Counted from the first letter of the stretch, positions 12,000 through 25,017 are shown. The stretch is 64,000 nucleotides of DNA from Valencia hispanica (GCA_963556495.2 OY747723.1:18288001-18352000); one strand, 5' to 3'. Translations and numbers: made by a program. Notes: generated by a model not told the origin, from the letters alone.

Positions 12000-12735
12000 T
12001 AGGGAGATGGGAGAAAGTTCCACAAAGTCAACTAACACTGCAGCTCTCCACCAGTCAAGGCTTTATGGCAGAGTGGCCTGACAGAAGTCTGTCCTCAGTG
12101 CAAGACAAATGAAATCCCCCATAACGTTTGCCAAAAAACACATGGAGTCCCAGACTATGAGAAATAAAATTCTCTGGTCCAATGAGACCAAGAGTACAGA
12201 GATATCTTGAAAGAAAACCTCTTCCAGAGTGCTCAGGACCTCAGACTGGGCCAATGTTTCACCTTTCAGCAGGACAATGATCCAAAGCCCACAGCTAAAA
12301 TAACAAAGGAGTGGCTTTGGAACAGCTCTGTGACCATTCTTGACTGGCCCAGCCAGAGTCCTGACCTAAATCCAATTGAGCATCTCCGTTCACCATCCCA
12401 CCTGACATAACTGGAGAGGATCTGCAAGGAAGATGGCAGAGGATCCTCAAATCCAGGTGCGAAAAACGCATGATGGTACCAGCTCAAAAGGGTGTTTCTA
12501 CTCAATAATGAGCAAAGGGTCTAAATACTTATGACAATGTGATATTTCAGTTATTCTTTTTAAATAAATTTGCAAAAATTTCTACATTTCAGTTTTTTTC
12601 TGTCAAGATGGGGTGCTGAGTGTACATTAATGAAAAATAAAATGAAGTTTTTTGATTTTAGGAAATGGCTGCAATGAAACAAAGAGTGACAAATTTAAAG
12701 GGGTCTGAATACTTTCCATACTGACTGTATAATTA
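12000..12735 (+). mobile_element. Tc1-type transposon, 3' half
   Basis: The right half of a Tc1/mariner element survives, starting directly after the L2 5' end. At 12207-12410 it encodes the C-terminal catalytic part of a transposase, with [20 protein letters not shown] (second catalytic D), [10 protein letters not shown] and PIEHL (catalytic E). Downstream noncoding sequence runs to a terminal repeat ending CTGACTGTAT at about 12,730. The 5' half, including the DNA-binding domain and the first catalytic D, is missing or scrambled. The right flank looks intact, so the loss is internal or caused by the neighbouring L2. Confidence 0.85.
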
Positions 12736-12739
12736 GGTG

Positions 12740-15180
12740 ATTCCAAGGCATTGATTTCCAATGGCATCATGGCTTTTTAAGCCACTGAAATCAAAGGCAG
12801 ATACATAATAGTGTGAAAGAGGTATTAGCCTACCTGCACTGTATTTTCTTAGTTTTAATTCACCATTGGATTGAGTATGGGTGTAGTTTTATATGAATTC
12901 CTGAACAAATCTGAAGTGCTGACAACCTAAAGACTGCTTCTAAAAGGTATATTAAGAATGTTTTTGATGAATTAGCTTTTTATACGGCATGAGAAATTCA
13001 GAATTGCCAATATTATTTCTCTAGAATAATATCCAAGAAAGTTGCAAAAGGTCTGGATTTAATCTATTGTCCAGCCTTCAAGAAGTTACTTTGTTTCAAC
13101 AGAATCTTGGGAGCTGCACTTTTCCCCTGTGGATTAAGTTATGTTGCATCATTATGTTAGCCAGCACAATAGGTTGCTACACAATAATACAAACGATTCA
13201 TATGAATGTAGGCTCGGTTGATTTTTGAGGAGAAAAAAATCTCCAACAATGTTCAGAAATAACCTTTCAGCTAACCTTTAACTTTAAAGTGTTTTAGCAG
13301 TAGCGTTGCTCATTTCCATCGTCTCAGGGTGATGAATCAAGGAGTTGCTCCTTTTCACCTCGCCTCATATAGATGCAAAGGAGGTTGTGTGGGAGGGCAT
13401 CTGCAGAACATCCACATTCAGCTCTCTAGAAGCTAGATTAGCTTGCTGTCTTGGACTGTTGTGGTTGCTGTTGATTCATTTTATGTGACAAAGCTCTGAA
13501 AGACGCATAAACTCATATAGGACAGGCTGCATTTGCATGATCAGGGTTTAAACAAAGGGAGCCTATTTTCAGATGTGGGTGGACGGTAAAAGTGAATTCT
13601 TGCATAAAACATTGATGATCACCAAAACTCAAGTTATTCTCCACTCACCTTTCTCAGCGTCTTTGACTGCCAGTCAAACCAGATTTGCTGTTTGCCCATA
13701 TGCATAAACATGAGCTCAAACCTGCGGTGATGTCTTTGCCCTCGATTTATTCACTTTTCCTATATTTTGCATTGCCAGATTCATGTAAATCACCTCCACC
13801 TGTTGAGAGGTCCTGCCCCTGCCACTACCTGTCCCTCTGCGAATGTCAGCTTCCCGCTGATTCTGTCCTGGGATAAATGTTGCGGATTACTTTGGGGACA
13901 ATGAGTACCCTTTAATTAAACTTTATTTTACTGGGTTGTTTATGTCGAGTAATTCAATACAATGTTTTACTACACTGGCTGTAAGAGTACAGCCTTGGTT
14001 AAACAGAAGCACAAGCTCTTAATTCTTGGATTGAGTTATCAATGTATAAATTTTCTTTTTTTCTATGCCACTAACTTTAACATTTAAAATGCTAACCGAA
14101 GCCTTTGGAGACTGAGGTTTAGCTCTTAGATTTTTTCCAACTGTTCTAAGAAATGCAAGATCTCACCTTGAGCTGAGCACTTGAAAAACTTAAACAGCAT
14201 CTGGAACAACTGCTTTGCTGTCAACATTGCCAAGATTTCTTTCATCTAGCACTTCCATTTATGCTTCAGATAAACAAAAACCCTGCTTTTATATTAACAG
14301 TTAAAATCTGCTTGGTTTCCACAAAGTTCCAGTCTTAGATTCGACACACAATATGGATCCATTCATTGAGGGTGCCCCCCCCAAAAAAAAAATAATGCTT
14401 GTGCAGCACAGATAATGCCTTTTACTGCCTGTTTTTTGGTGTTTGGATTATCAGGAAAATGACTTCCTCAATCTCCCGCATCACAAGAATGACCCATCTG
14501 TCATCCGTGCCCCTTCCTCCTCCCACATCTTATATAATTAGGGAGAAATCCGGATATGCGTGCATCCTGAACTGATCATCAAAAGCCCTTTGAAATGTAA
14601 TGAGTAGACAGAAGTGACAGTGAACAAATAATGCTATCTGCAAAGCTCAAAAGATCAAGGGGTAGTCCATTCAATCTTTACACATTTAGAAAAAAACACA
14701 TTGTCAGTGGGATCCAAATCATTCATTTAGAAGTCCTGCTGAATGGCTCCAATTAGTTCAGTTTGGAGCAGATTCAGTGCTAGTAGTAAAAAATGTAAGA
14801 TACGGAATTTCAAAGTCACCTTCACTCTTTGTTGGGATGAACTGCACTCAGACTAGATTATTAGACTTCGCTTTGTATTCAAGGGAGAGGGAAACCCAAA
14901 CTAGAAAAGTCGGGTTGTGATAACGCAGTATTTTTACAGGGCATAAAGTCAAAACTAATTGAAGTATTCATCTTCCAACATCAAAAATCTGAAAAGTGCA
15001 GTGCACATTTTTATTAAGTCCCCAGTACTTTTATACGTCTAAATAAAACTTAGTATGATGGCCTTCAAAAGTCACCTAATTAGCAAAGAGTATAAAAAAG
15101 GTAAATACTGGTATAGATAGCGATCGAGAGATTGATAGAATTTTTTTTGTTTTAAATATAGCACTTTAGAGAAAAATTTA
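12740..15180. other. Unique sequence
   Basis: No recognisable gene or transposon. The composition is AT-rich with scattered GC-richer patches (13,300-13,400 and 14,480-14,600). Confidence 0.4.
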
Positions 15181-15184
15181 TATA

Positions 15185-15312
15185 CAGTTGTAGGCACTAC
15201 TTTATGTTGGCCTTTTACAAATAATGTCAGTGAAATACAATGAAATACACTTTAACGTAACAAAACACAAAAAAGATCAGGGACTGGAATATTTTGGAAG
15301 GCACTGTAAATA
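15185..15312. repeat. Fragment resembling a Tc1-type non-autonomous element end
   Basis: A stretch beginning TACAGTTGTAGGCACTAC and ending GGAATATTTTGGAAGGCACT resembles the inverted ends of the fish element family found more completely at 62.9-63.7 kb. Only end-like sequence is seen, so this may be a much deleted copy. Confidence 0.3.
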
Positions 15313-15319
15313 AAATGCA

Positions 15320-18300
15320 GAAGGGGAGGTATGAAAATAATTAGGTGGTGAAGATTGAGCAGAAATATAGACAGGTAAAAAGGATAAAAGCACGGAGAGG
15401 ATAGGTAAAAGAAGAGCAAATCAAAAGAGGACCAATACTAACCAAAAACATTAAAGAGAGATTCTTTTAATGAGGCAGAGGAGAAAAAAAGATGACAGTG
15501 GAAAAAGCAGATGGGGGACAATATGCAGGGAACAGAGGATGGCATAATTTGCAGAAGGAAGAAAAAAGTTATTAGATTTAATAACAGCAGAAACAAGTAT
15601 AAAATATTTCAATATATAATAAAAAAAACGTAAAGGTAGTGATTTATTTATACAATTTATACAACGATATATGGAGGATTTTCTCCGGGCTATTTCTGAA
15701 ACGGCATCAATACCATCTGTGGAATGCAGTAACATCATTAAACATCTGATGTTTTTCTGCTTCAATGCATGAAGAATGACTGTAAGAAGATGTCACAATG
15801 TTCAATACAAATTGGTTGAGGGTATGTAATACAGATAAAATGCGCATAAATTATAGAAGTCATTCTTCTTTTTATCCTGCACATTGTGTATTTTGCAACA
15901 TCTCAACCAGTTGTAACAGCCAATCATCCATTACATTTCCACTAATTCATTAAGTGCATTCTTTATCTTTATTATAGTGAAACATACTTCTTTCTGTCTG
16001 TAAGATACAATATCATGCCTGGGTGACTACATACATCTTTCTCATGTTTTACTAATGAAGTGAACCGTTTCTGCAGCGTGAAATCATCATTTTTCACATG
16101 AGACGACCTCCTGCTGTTTACCATTTCTGGCCATTATTTACAAGACGGTGTCCGCGCAATAAATTGTGCTTCCTTCAAACCTCCGACCGGCCTCGGCAAG
16201 ATTAAAGAACTTTCAAGATCGTGCCTGTTCCGTCACGCAGATAGTTTTGTCATCGTTATTTTTATGGTGGGATCACATCGGTCAACAGCATGGGGGCGGG
16301 GAGAGCCCACACTCTTCATTTGTGTGTCCAGCACTGGGCTGTCTCAATCGGTAAAAGGAAATCATCAAAGCAGCCAGAGGCTTTTTCCCTTTGATCTCTA
16401 GAGTCAAACTTCTGGTTTAACATCACATCGATTGCTGTTCAACATTGGTGAAGATTTGTGAAACTTTGAGGATGAGTGATACAAATTCAAGCCAAATTTA
16501 ACATCTTGTCCACAATTTTGCTAAATGTATTCACCCGAAATAAACTCATTTGCAAAGTTGGACACAGTCTGTCTCTAACCCCCTCCCAATGATAGCAAAT
16601 AAATATACTATTACATTTATTCATATAATCCAAGCTGACTAAAACTAAATAGTAAAGGGGAGATTAGAGTGCTGATTACACTGAGCATATAAAGGCTTTT
16701 AGTAAAGAATGGTTTTGATCACAAGTACTCAGTACTACTGGGCACAAATCCATAGAGAAAACAAAAGCAAAAACATTGATCAGTAAATCCATACTAGCAG
16801 GTAAAAGTGTATGTATGTATTACTTGTCAGGCATCTAGAAGGACATTTTAGAATTTGATAGTGTTAAGAAATTAACCCAGCATTTCGCCCTTACACTGCA
16901 TTAAAGTAAAATAAAACAACAACAAGAATTGTACTCACTCATCTGATGCACTGAGACTCTGAAGTGGCCTAATTGAGACTGTACGGATGAGTGACTGCCA
17001 CCAGCGTCCAGAAGCTATCTTGAAAAACCAGAAAAAGCATGGAATTTGTTTTATTGTATTTGGACAAAATAAAATTGAATGTGAAAGATGTTTGGTTTTC
17101 TAGATGTGTTTTTCTTCTTCCATTCTCTAAAAGGAAAGAAGTTTAACAATATATTTTTGTGGTTTTCACTTCAATTGACATTGTGACATTCTTCATCTTT
17201 GATTTGCCAAAACACGCCTTTATTTTAAAATTTTACACATCAGTATTCTCGTTCTTCACTTACTGAATTATTGAAACCCTACCGTAATGAGAAAAAACAA
17301 AACAAAACATAGCAGTCACGTGTCTTTGACAAGTTTAAAATCAGGTTGAATTGTACTCTCAGTCTTTAACCTTTGTCTAAAATGCCAGACAAATCACAAA
17401 AAAATGTTTTATGGCTTTTTATTGAGCCCCTATATGTCACACTTCAATAATCTGAGGCCAATTTCAGCAAGGCATTGTTTCATTTTTCTGGGATCTAAAG
17501 ATAAATATGATCCAAATACTATTCAAACAGGTTCAAGCCTTTTAAACTTTTCAAATGCCCACAATGTTACAAAACATGCAGGAAAAAAAACAAGATATCT
17601 GACTCTTTGAGCTTTGTCATAGTAGAAAATAGTAAAAACCCTGTACCACCATAAGGAATTACTACCTAACCTCAGGGAGCATATCAGCATATGGCCGTAT
17701 TACAGAAAGCAGTTTACAAAACAACAAACAAAACAGCACTATCAGGAACATGAACAACCCAATTGTTGTGTGGCTGTTTTTTAGTTTCACCGGTAAGAGT
17801 TTTTTGTTTTTGTTTTTCACTTTTTAGGTGCCCTTTGTTGGCACAAAGTACATTTCTACAACTGTGTATTGCATTATCAAAGAAATTAAAAACGTGTTTC
17901 TCTAATGGTTACATCCACCACAACAGTAGCATTAACCTCTAGTGACATTGTCAAAAAATGCTGCGAGAAACTGTAGACATACTTAAAGTTTGAGTGTCGT
18001 CAGAGTAAAAACCACTACATTACTGCAGTATAAATAAATATTTATGGGTTAAAGATTGACTGATTTGTTTAAATACTAAGACTGTTAACACATTGCCACA
18101 ATCTTTAACACAACCACTTTAGGACTTACTAATGCAAAGTATTCTAAATACACATTTTGCAGGAATAAAAGAAGTGCTGAAGGAGGCTCTGGCCATTATA
18201 GTATCCATGTTCAAAACAGGAGCGAAAATCACAACTTCTTTCTGCATGCTGAATACTTTCTGAATATTTTGGTTCTCAAAAATAACATTGCAATTCTAAA

Positions 18301-19764
18301 TAAATATTCCCTTGTGTGTCATATTCTAGGCAGGCTTTGATTGATACGGTGTGCTTTTAAACCTTTGTGTGGGGTGTTTGTCTCTTAGGTCCCCAGGCTA
18401 CTGCTCGGTCAAAATGTATCCTGACTTCTTCCTCCTCACTTGACAAATTGTTGCTTAATTTATAATTTCAAAGCACTTTTTAGGTGAAAACCTTGGTTGT
18501 CACTACTTTCTACTTGGGTTTTGTATTGATACCTCAGTAAGGGGTGCTCCTCAAGTTATCACACTGCAGCAATGCTTAGTTGCATGCTTGACTACTCTGC
18601 ATATTTAACACTTTTCAACTTCTATCATGCAAATTAATAACACTGCTGTGGTAATGAAAATCCTTTCAGTTAAAAAAGTTGTAAAAACATCTTTGAGACT
18701 TTGAGAAGACATCTTTGGAATATTTAAGAGCAGCTAGTGTCTTACTTGGGTGTATAGTAAGTGTGTGGTTATTTACAATTAAACACTAATAAATTACAAA
18801 CAGTATTCTACCTGAGGCACACGTTGCAAAACAAAACATATCATGTGCAACCATGCTAAGTAACTTAGTTGTAGCTTTGCATCAACTTAATAAAACAAGA
18901 ACCTGAAAGTTTGTTGCTTGCAGCAGAGATGTGGTGATGTTCACCGTTGAGGATTCTATCAGACCAAACAGCGTTCTGCATCATACGGCATCGACCTGCG
19001 AAAAACAGAAAAGTCACGGTCGTATCTACATGAGAAATGGGGAACATTATAATCTAAAGCTATGCAGCACTGCACTATTCCATGTAATAACAAAGTACAT
19101 TGAAGAAAAACTACCATAAAGCGTTTTACTTTGTTCAGTTTGCTAACTTCATCCAATCCTATTTGCATAAAAGGAACATGATTTGAATTATAAATAGTTC
19201 ATATTTTAAATAATTACTACATACTCGATTTAAATGGCAGAAATACATTGGAAGAAGTCTTAAAATCATTGAAAATAAGACATGATAAAAAAAGGCGGTT
19301 TCTAAAAACAAAAGAGAGAAAGATGAGAAGACGATGTGTTTATTTAGAAGTCTGCCATCTATTGACACGTGCTTTGTGGAATGTATGCAAGAAAATCTGA
19401 AATAAAACAGTGGATGATGGTACACCTATTTACTTGTTTGAAGGAGGCTGACATTAGCTGCACAACACAACCTGAGGCTAGCTGTGGCAGCAGTTCAGAC
19501 TGGGTTTATCCGGTGAACAAAAAAAGCTGTGCTGTTATCGATCATGGAGCTGATGCTTGTCATAATTGGGCGACCAGATATCCAGCTATATCACATGGTA
19601 GGGTTTGGGTGGTAAAGTGTGTTTTTACTAATGATCTGTGCCGTCACTTCCCAAGTGGAGAAAGCGTCTCTCCAGACTGGATCATATATTAACCAACCAC
19701 AGGTAATTAGGGTAAATAAGGTCCATTGTTTTCCATGCATGCTATGTGGAACCAATTAAAACCA
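15320..19764. other. Unique sequence, no recognised gene
   Basis: AT-rich sequence without transposon proteins. A moderately GC-rich patch (16,080-16,380) stands out from its surroundings. No exon could be supported. Confidence 0.4.
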
Positions 19765-20058
19765 GGGTCCTCACTTATTAAACATTCGTAGAAAATGTCT
19801 TATATTCTATCCTACGAATAAATCTTAGAATGTTTGTGTGAACAGTCAAAATCCAGAATTATCAATACAGTGGCAAGTCGTGCACATGTTCCTCCACAAT
19901 CCTATGTTGATAAATCCCACATGTGCGTACCCAGGTGCTTGTGCCCATTCGCATTCATTTGCATACAGAAACGCTGTCAAATAACCATATTTGGTCACAC
20001 CACACCCTCTGACATGACATGTATTAAATCGTTGCGTTCTTCCCAAAAATAAGACAGT

Positions 20059-20084
20059 GCACACTGATCATTGGATCAGTGTGC
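20059..20084. repeat. Perfect 11-bp hairpin at the left edge of the 63-bp repeat
   Basis: GCACACTGATC, loop ATTG, GATCAGTGTGC. The right arm belongs to the 63-bp repeat; the left arm is found only at this copy. This looks like a snap-back or template-switch junction. Confidence 0.9.
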
Positions 20085-20130
20085 TAGCATTACCTCGGCA
20101 TTCATCAGCCACTAGGAGCCAAAATGAAAG
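20068..20130 (+). repeat. 63-bp perfect direct repeat, left copy
   Basis: This segment is identical over 63 bases to 21345-21407, and identity stops abruptly on the left side. It begins TCATTGGATCAGTGTGCTAG and ends CCAAAATGAAAG. It lies inside the Harbinger-like element, whereas the partner lies outside it. Confidence 0.95.
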
Positions 20131-20879
20131 ATCCTGAAAGATCGAGGTGAAACATAAGTGGGTAAAAAAAAAAAAAGACACATGATGAAAATCCCTTTTT
20201 GAAAATTGTCATAGTTAATGCAAATTCATTTTAACACAGATAGTTTGTCTCCTCTTATCAGCGATTCCTCTGCTTCATGTCTCCCCCCTGCAGCATGCAG
20301 CAGTTATATTCCTGCTGCAGACATAAAGAAATGTGTCAAATACTCGTTTTATTGGTTGTTATTCACTCCTGTAGAAATACTTAACTTCTTAGAGCAAATT
20401 AAATCGGTTAAATTTGTCCAAGACATTGCTGTTTGGTTCTATCAGCTCAGGGGTAACCAATAAAAAAAGAATACTCCCTAGGAGACAGTGACAGAGGGAG
20501 TAAATTGTGTCAGGACTGTGGAAAGGTTTCTTTTTGAAAATAAAGAAAAAAAATGCTTAAATATCAAACTGAATACAATTAAACATTTCCCATTACACAG
20601 CAGGGCCAGATCTTCTACTAGGGGTGCACAGATCACCACATTTGACACACTTGTGACTAGCGTTATTGGAGACACTGCTTTGGCTGGTATCTTTACACAT
20701 GGAGACAACAACAACCTGCTTCACCGATAAGCAGGACCATCCAAATTTTACAGTACCGTTTTGCAAACCTTTTACTCAAAAGTGCAAAAACATCCTTTTA
20801 AACTGAAGAGCTTGATGTGACAAGTACATAAAGCACACTGAAAACGCAGACCTTTGCAAAGCACCTCACACCCCTCATG

Positions 20880-21045
20880 ACCCCATATTGCGATTTATAG
20901 GATCTCCCGGCATGATCACCCCCGAAATCTAATAATTTATTAGTTGGCCAATTTCTAACATTTCCTGAAAGTTTAATCCAAATCTGTCCATAACCTTTTG
21001 AGTTATTTTGCTAACAGAGACAGAAGGACGACAACATGGGCTCCT
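20880..21045 (-). repeat. Interspersed repeat fragment (TTAGCAAxATAACTCAAAA family)
   Basis: Read on the minus strand it contains CTGTTAGCAAAATAACTCAA followed by AGGTTATGGACAGATTTGG, matching 61,390-61,430 on the plus strand. It is a common dispersed fish sequence whose class I cannot fix. It is nested inside the Harbinger-like element. Confidence 0.5.
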
Positions 21046-21344
21046 TGGCGGTAGTGATAAACTGATAAGATACTAAACTAAAACAGTTTCAGTGTTGCTG
21101 TTCCCCCATTCTACCACTAGATGCTGTGCGTATGCATGATAAGAGTTCTTCTTATATTTTAGAACATTTCGACGCACAAGTACAAGATGGTAATTGCCAC
21201 ACTATGCGTAAAATTGTTCCTACGCAAAAAAAATACCCTTAAATCTGTGCCCAAGTATGGTTGATAAATGAGGGCCAAGTTCTTTAGTGGTTTCTCTGAC
21301 TGGAAACATCCTAAACGCATGTGTGATCATGAGGAAAGCTCAGC

Positions 21345-21407
21345 TCATTGGATCAGTGTGCTAGCATTACCTCGGCATTCATCAGCCACTAGGAGCCAAA
21401 ATGAAAG
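21345..21407 (+). repeat. 63-bp perfect direct repeat, right copy
   Basis: Identical to 20068-20130 and 1,277 bases to its right. It sits about 70 bases outside the right end of the Harbinger-like element. Beyond position 21407 only weak, gapped similarity continues. Confidence 0.95.
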
Positions 21408-21409
21408 CT

Positions 21410-22100
21410 GAACCAGAGCTGGAGGTGGAAAAATGTGCATACTAGCAAAATGTGCAAAATGTGGTCGGGCAGGTTGTAGCTGTCATTCAGTTTTACTTTG
21501 CATTTATTTTCCATTTATGATCAGACTATTTAAAGTATGTATCTAGTTCACTTACACTGATCGCACCTTTTTTAACAAGTGAAAGAAAAATAGGGGGAAG
21601 ACAGGCAGAGTGTGCTGTGAGACAGAAGAGGAGGAGTGAGACTGGAAAGAAACCCTAATGGGTATAACAGAGTTTTTGTGATCAAGTTATGGAACATTCG
21701 GAATTGTAGTCCTTTAAAAACTTTGTGCCCAGGGTTCTCTGCAATCATAATCCGGCCCTGCTCAGAGGGAAACTAAGTTTTTGAAACCAGAACAATGCAA
21801 GTTCAGCTCTGACTTCCCTGACTCCATTGATCTGATTTATATCAGTCCATGTATTTGTCATCAGATGGGAGAATATGACCTTTAGTCTAACATAGGGGTC
21901 TGACCACCAGGCGCATACAAGTATGTGGGTCACTTGTTGCTTGTTTTTTTTTTTTTCTAATATCCGTAGTGTGGACGATCAGATTGTAAGAGTGATTTCT
22001 TTTTTTTTTTTTACTGTAAGCCTTCATGTGCTTCTGTCGGTGTGCTTGACAAACACGAATACACGCACTAGACGAAGGTAGAAGACAACCTCTCGCTCAA
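21410..22100. other. Unique sequence with poly-T runs
   Basis: No gene or transposon recognised. Two T-homopolymers are present (about 21,945 and 22,003). Confidence 0.4.
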
Positions 22101-22104
22101 AGGA

Positions 22105-22640
22105 ACTCATCATCACATCTGGGCTCATGAAATCCTTTGAGTGACTGGTGTTCAAGAATCTTAAGGACATCACAGGCCCCCTGCTGGACCCCCTGCAGTA
22201 TGCCTACCAGGCAAACAGGTTGGCAGAAGATGCAGTCAATGTGGGACTACACTTCAATATGCGTTCTATCTCCTCGTTTCTCCTCTCCTGCAAACAAATA
22301 ACTGCAACTCAGCGGACCCGTCTGTGACATTTCTGAAGCTTGCGGAACACACCACTGTTGTTGGTCCAATCCAGGACAGCGATGACTCCCCTCCATTTGG
22401 TCATATTCTTGACTGCCATTAATCCCCCTGTCCTGTGTTTGTCAATCAGTTTGGTTTGGCTCATCCACAAAAACGGACAGGTCCAAGCTGCAACAGTTAG
22501 ATTTGAGGTGAAGATCATCAGGGCTGACCTTCCCTTCGACCAGGACTTGAATGCATGTAGGGTCAGGAAAATGATAGCTAAAATCTCTCCAGACCCCACA
22601 CATCCTGGGCACATGTGGTTTAGATTTCTACTCCGAGTTT
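22105..22640 (+). pseudogene. Rex1/Babar-like LINE reverse transcriptase fragment, internally deleted
   Basis: Plus-strand pieces of a LINE polymerase appear in the right order. Residues equivalent to LTSGLMKSFE and DITGPLLDPLQYAYQANR (22,166 on) come from the RT finger region. The active-site region follows at about 22,325-22,385, where LAEHTTVVGPIQDSD replaces the usual ADDTTVVG, so both catalytic aspartates are lost. The C-terminal part RKMIAKISPDPTHPGHMWFR lies at 22,560-22,625. Roughly 150 codons of palm are deleted between the first two pieces. The SDPTHP-type C-terminus also occurs, as DNPEHPLH, in the Rex1-type copy at 28.1 kb. An old, dead copy. Confidence 0.7.
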
Positions 22641-22879
22641 AGTGTTACACAGTGCCATTTGCAAAAACCAGCCACCAGAGATAGTTTACTACTTCAGTGA
22701 CTGGGATGCCCCCCCGTCCAACAGGGGATTGCAGCTAAGCAGGATACCAGACCAGGTGTAGCTTCTATGGAGAGAACAACACTGAGGAAAAAAACTAAGT
22801 TAACAGCTGAACTAACAGCAAATAGAGTACAAGAGAAAAGGGACCCCAATGAAGTGAAGCTAAAACAGGAGAAGTGTGA

Positions 22880-23790
22880 TCCCTCTTTTTAATATTCATC
22901 AGAACTCTTGCTGCTGCATTTTGGATAAACGGAAGGCTTTTAATTACATTTTGTGGACTTCCTGATGGTAAAGAATTACATTAGTCCAGCCTTGAGGAAA
23001 CAAATGTATGGACTAGTTTCTCAGCATCACTCCTGGACAGAATGTTTCTAATTTTAGTAATATTCTTTCCTATAAAAGAAAATCCTAAAAACCTGTTTAA
23101 TGTGGGATTTGAATGTCATGTCTTGGTGAAAAATAATGAAAAGGTTCTTTACATTATTACTGGAGGCCAATCTAATACCATCCTCTGTCTTGTCAGAATT
23201 TAAGAGAAAGAAGTTTAGCGTCATCCAGGTTTGTATGCCTTCCAGACATGCCTGTAATCTACCTAACTGACTGGATTCATCAGGATTTAAGGACAAACAT
23301 AGTTGTGCATCATCGGCATCACTGTAGAAATGCATCCCATGCTCTCAAATGATTTCACCAATTGGAATATATATAGTAAAAAGAATTGGTCCAAGCACAG
23401 AACCCTGTGGTACTTCTCAAATGGCCCTTGATAGTGAAGATTTATCATTTACATGAACAAACGGGAATCTGTAGGACACATATGATTTAAACCAGCCCAG
23501 TGCTGTTCCTTTGATCCCTGCAACATGTTCAAGCCTTTCTTAGAGATTATTATGATTGACTTTGTCAAAAACAGCACTGAGATCTAACAAGACCAGAACA
23601 GTCACAAGTCCCTTATCTGAGGCCATGAGAATATCATTAGTAACCTTCACCAGTGCTGTTTCGGTGCTATGATGAGCTCTAAAAAGTAGAGGTTTAATTA
23701 CAGCAACTTTAAATTCCTGTGGTACATATCCATAGATAACCGGCAGTGTGCAGCCCCTGAAAATGTAAGGTTGCATCAGTACCTTCTCTG
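22880..23790 (-). pseudogene. Divergent L2-type LINE fragment (reverse transcriptase)
   Basis: Minus-strand RT motifs are recognisable: [10 protein letters not shown] and [20 protein letters not shown] then [17 protein letters not shown] (23,776-23,540), a GTVPQGSVLG-like segment across frames near 23,400, and the active-site block SDADDAQLCLSLNPDESSQL with WMTLNFFLLNSDKTE (23,335-23,054). The motifs match an L2 lineage different from the 7.2-kb copy, and the sequence between [10 protein letters not shown] and FRAHHST is deleted. It is truncated at both ends. The low-coordinate part codes degraded C-terminal sequence. Confidence 0.8.
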
Positions 23791-23799
23791 GCAGCTAAA

Positions 23800-25015
23800 T
23801 AAAAGGACTAAACTATAGAAACAGCATGATAGAAAATATTTTGGAAAAACTTTTAAACCCTTGTTTGAATGGAATCTGAATGGTCACACTGTACAAGTGT
23901 ATGCAACTCGAGTCCGGAACTTCAAAAAAGAAAAGCCTGTCCCTTTTCCCTTCAACTATCTACTAAATATATCCACAAAAAAGTTATTAGGGGCTGCTCC
24001 AAATCATTAGTTGTGAGTTTTGTTGATTAAACCCAATTTCAAAAGGGAAACTTAATAAGGAAGACAAAATGCAACCTTAAGCATTGCCAATGTTCAAGTT
24101 TGTTGTAAAAGTACAAGGAATAGTTTTGTATATACTGTAGTTTTAAATGCCACACCAATGGGGACAGGCTTGGGTGAAAGTTTGTCATTCACTAAATATA
24201 GTGTGTCAAGGCAAAAAAAAAAAAAAATCAGAAAGCCCAATTATGCCAGTTTATATCACTAGATGACAGGATGTCATTCCTTCGCACTACATACCATGAA
24301 TGACAAGCGAAAAATGCGAAACACTGCATGTCTCAGTTTTTTATTCATAGCGTATTTCATGTGACCACATCAAGTCAGATTATATTCTCAATAGTCATTT
24401 CCTTTTTAACAGCATTTTATTATTTTGTCTGCCAAAGACAGTTGCAGTTCATTTGCCCTTAAAGAACAATTAGCAGTCAATTACCACCCCCTTAAATTCA
24501 CATAAACAAAATCCTAAATGTGGGCCGTGTTTCAAAGGCCAACTGCAACAGGGAGCTAATTAATTTGCTTTTTATTAAGCAGGAGAGGAAGTAGTAAATA
24601 AAACAGATACAGTATACTTCTTGCTCTATGAAGTAGCAAAGGATGTTTTTTTAACTTAAATTTCTGAAAAAATCTCCAAATCAGTGTCCCAAATACAATT
24701 GTGAAAATTGCAGGACTTCACAGTTTATTTGGACTTCTGATGGCTTCTATCTCTTTAAACAAGTGGAAGACCCGATAATGTAAATCCGTTAGCTTTTTTT
24801 TCAAAGCCAAGACACAGACAGCCTTTTGAAAAATGCATGGCAAAGGTTTGATTTAAAAAAAGAAAAATAAACTTACAGAACTTGAACCAAGGATAACAGG
24901 ATGAAGAGCATGGGCAGGAGTTTAAATACTGAGACAGGAGTACACAAGTGAACAAATCAGAGAAAATGTAGTGCAGCTGTGGCAGGGAGCAAGCAGGGAA
25001 ATTGAGGGAGGAGGC
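23800..25015. other. Unique sequence with homeodomain-site-like AT motifs
   Basis: No coding sequence recognised. The stretch 24,440-24,600 contains several TAATTA/CAATTA motifs in a compact non-repetitive context. Confidence 0.35.
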
Positions 25016-25017
25016 TA

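Larger units (their letters stand above)
19766..21276. mobile_element. Harbinger-like non-autonomous DNA transposon
   Basis: The left end reads GGTCCTCACTTATTAA and the right end, reversed, GGCCCTCATTTATCAA: imperfect 16-base terminal inverted repeats. Just inside both ends lie CTACG-containing subterminal motifs (CGTAGAAAA, CCTACGAAT; CCTACGCAAA). The body is about 1.5 kb with no transposase. The family assignment rests on the style of the ends and is tentative; no convincing target-site duplication was found. The body contains one copy of the 63-bp repeat and a second nested repeat at 20,880-21,045. Confidence 0.55.
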
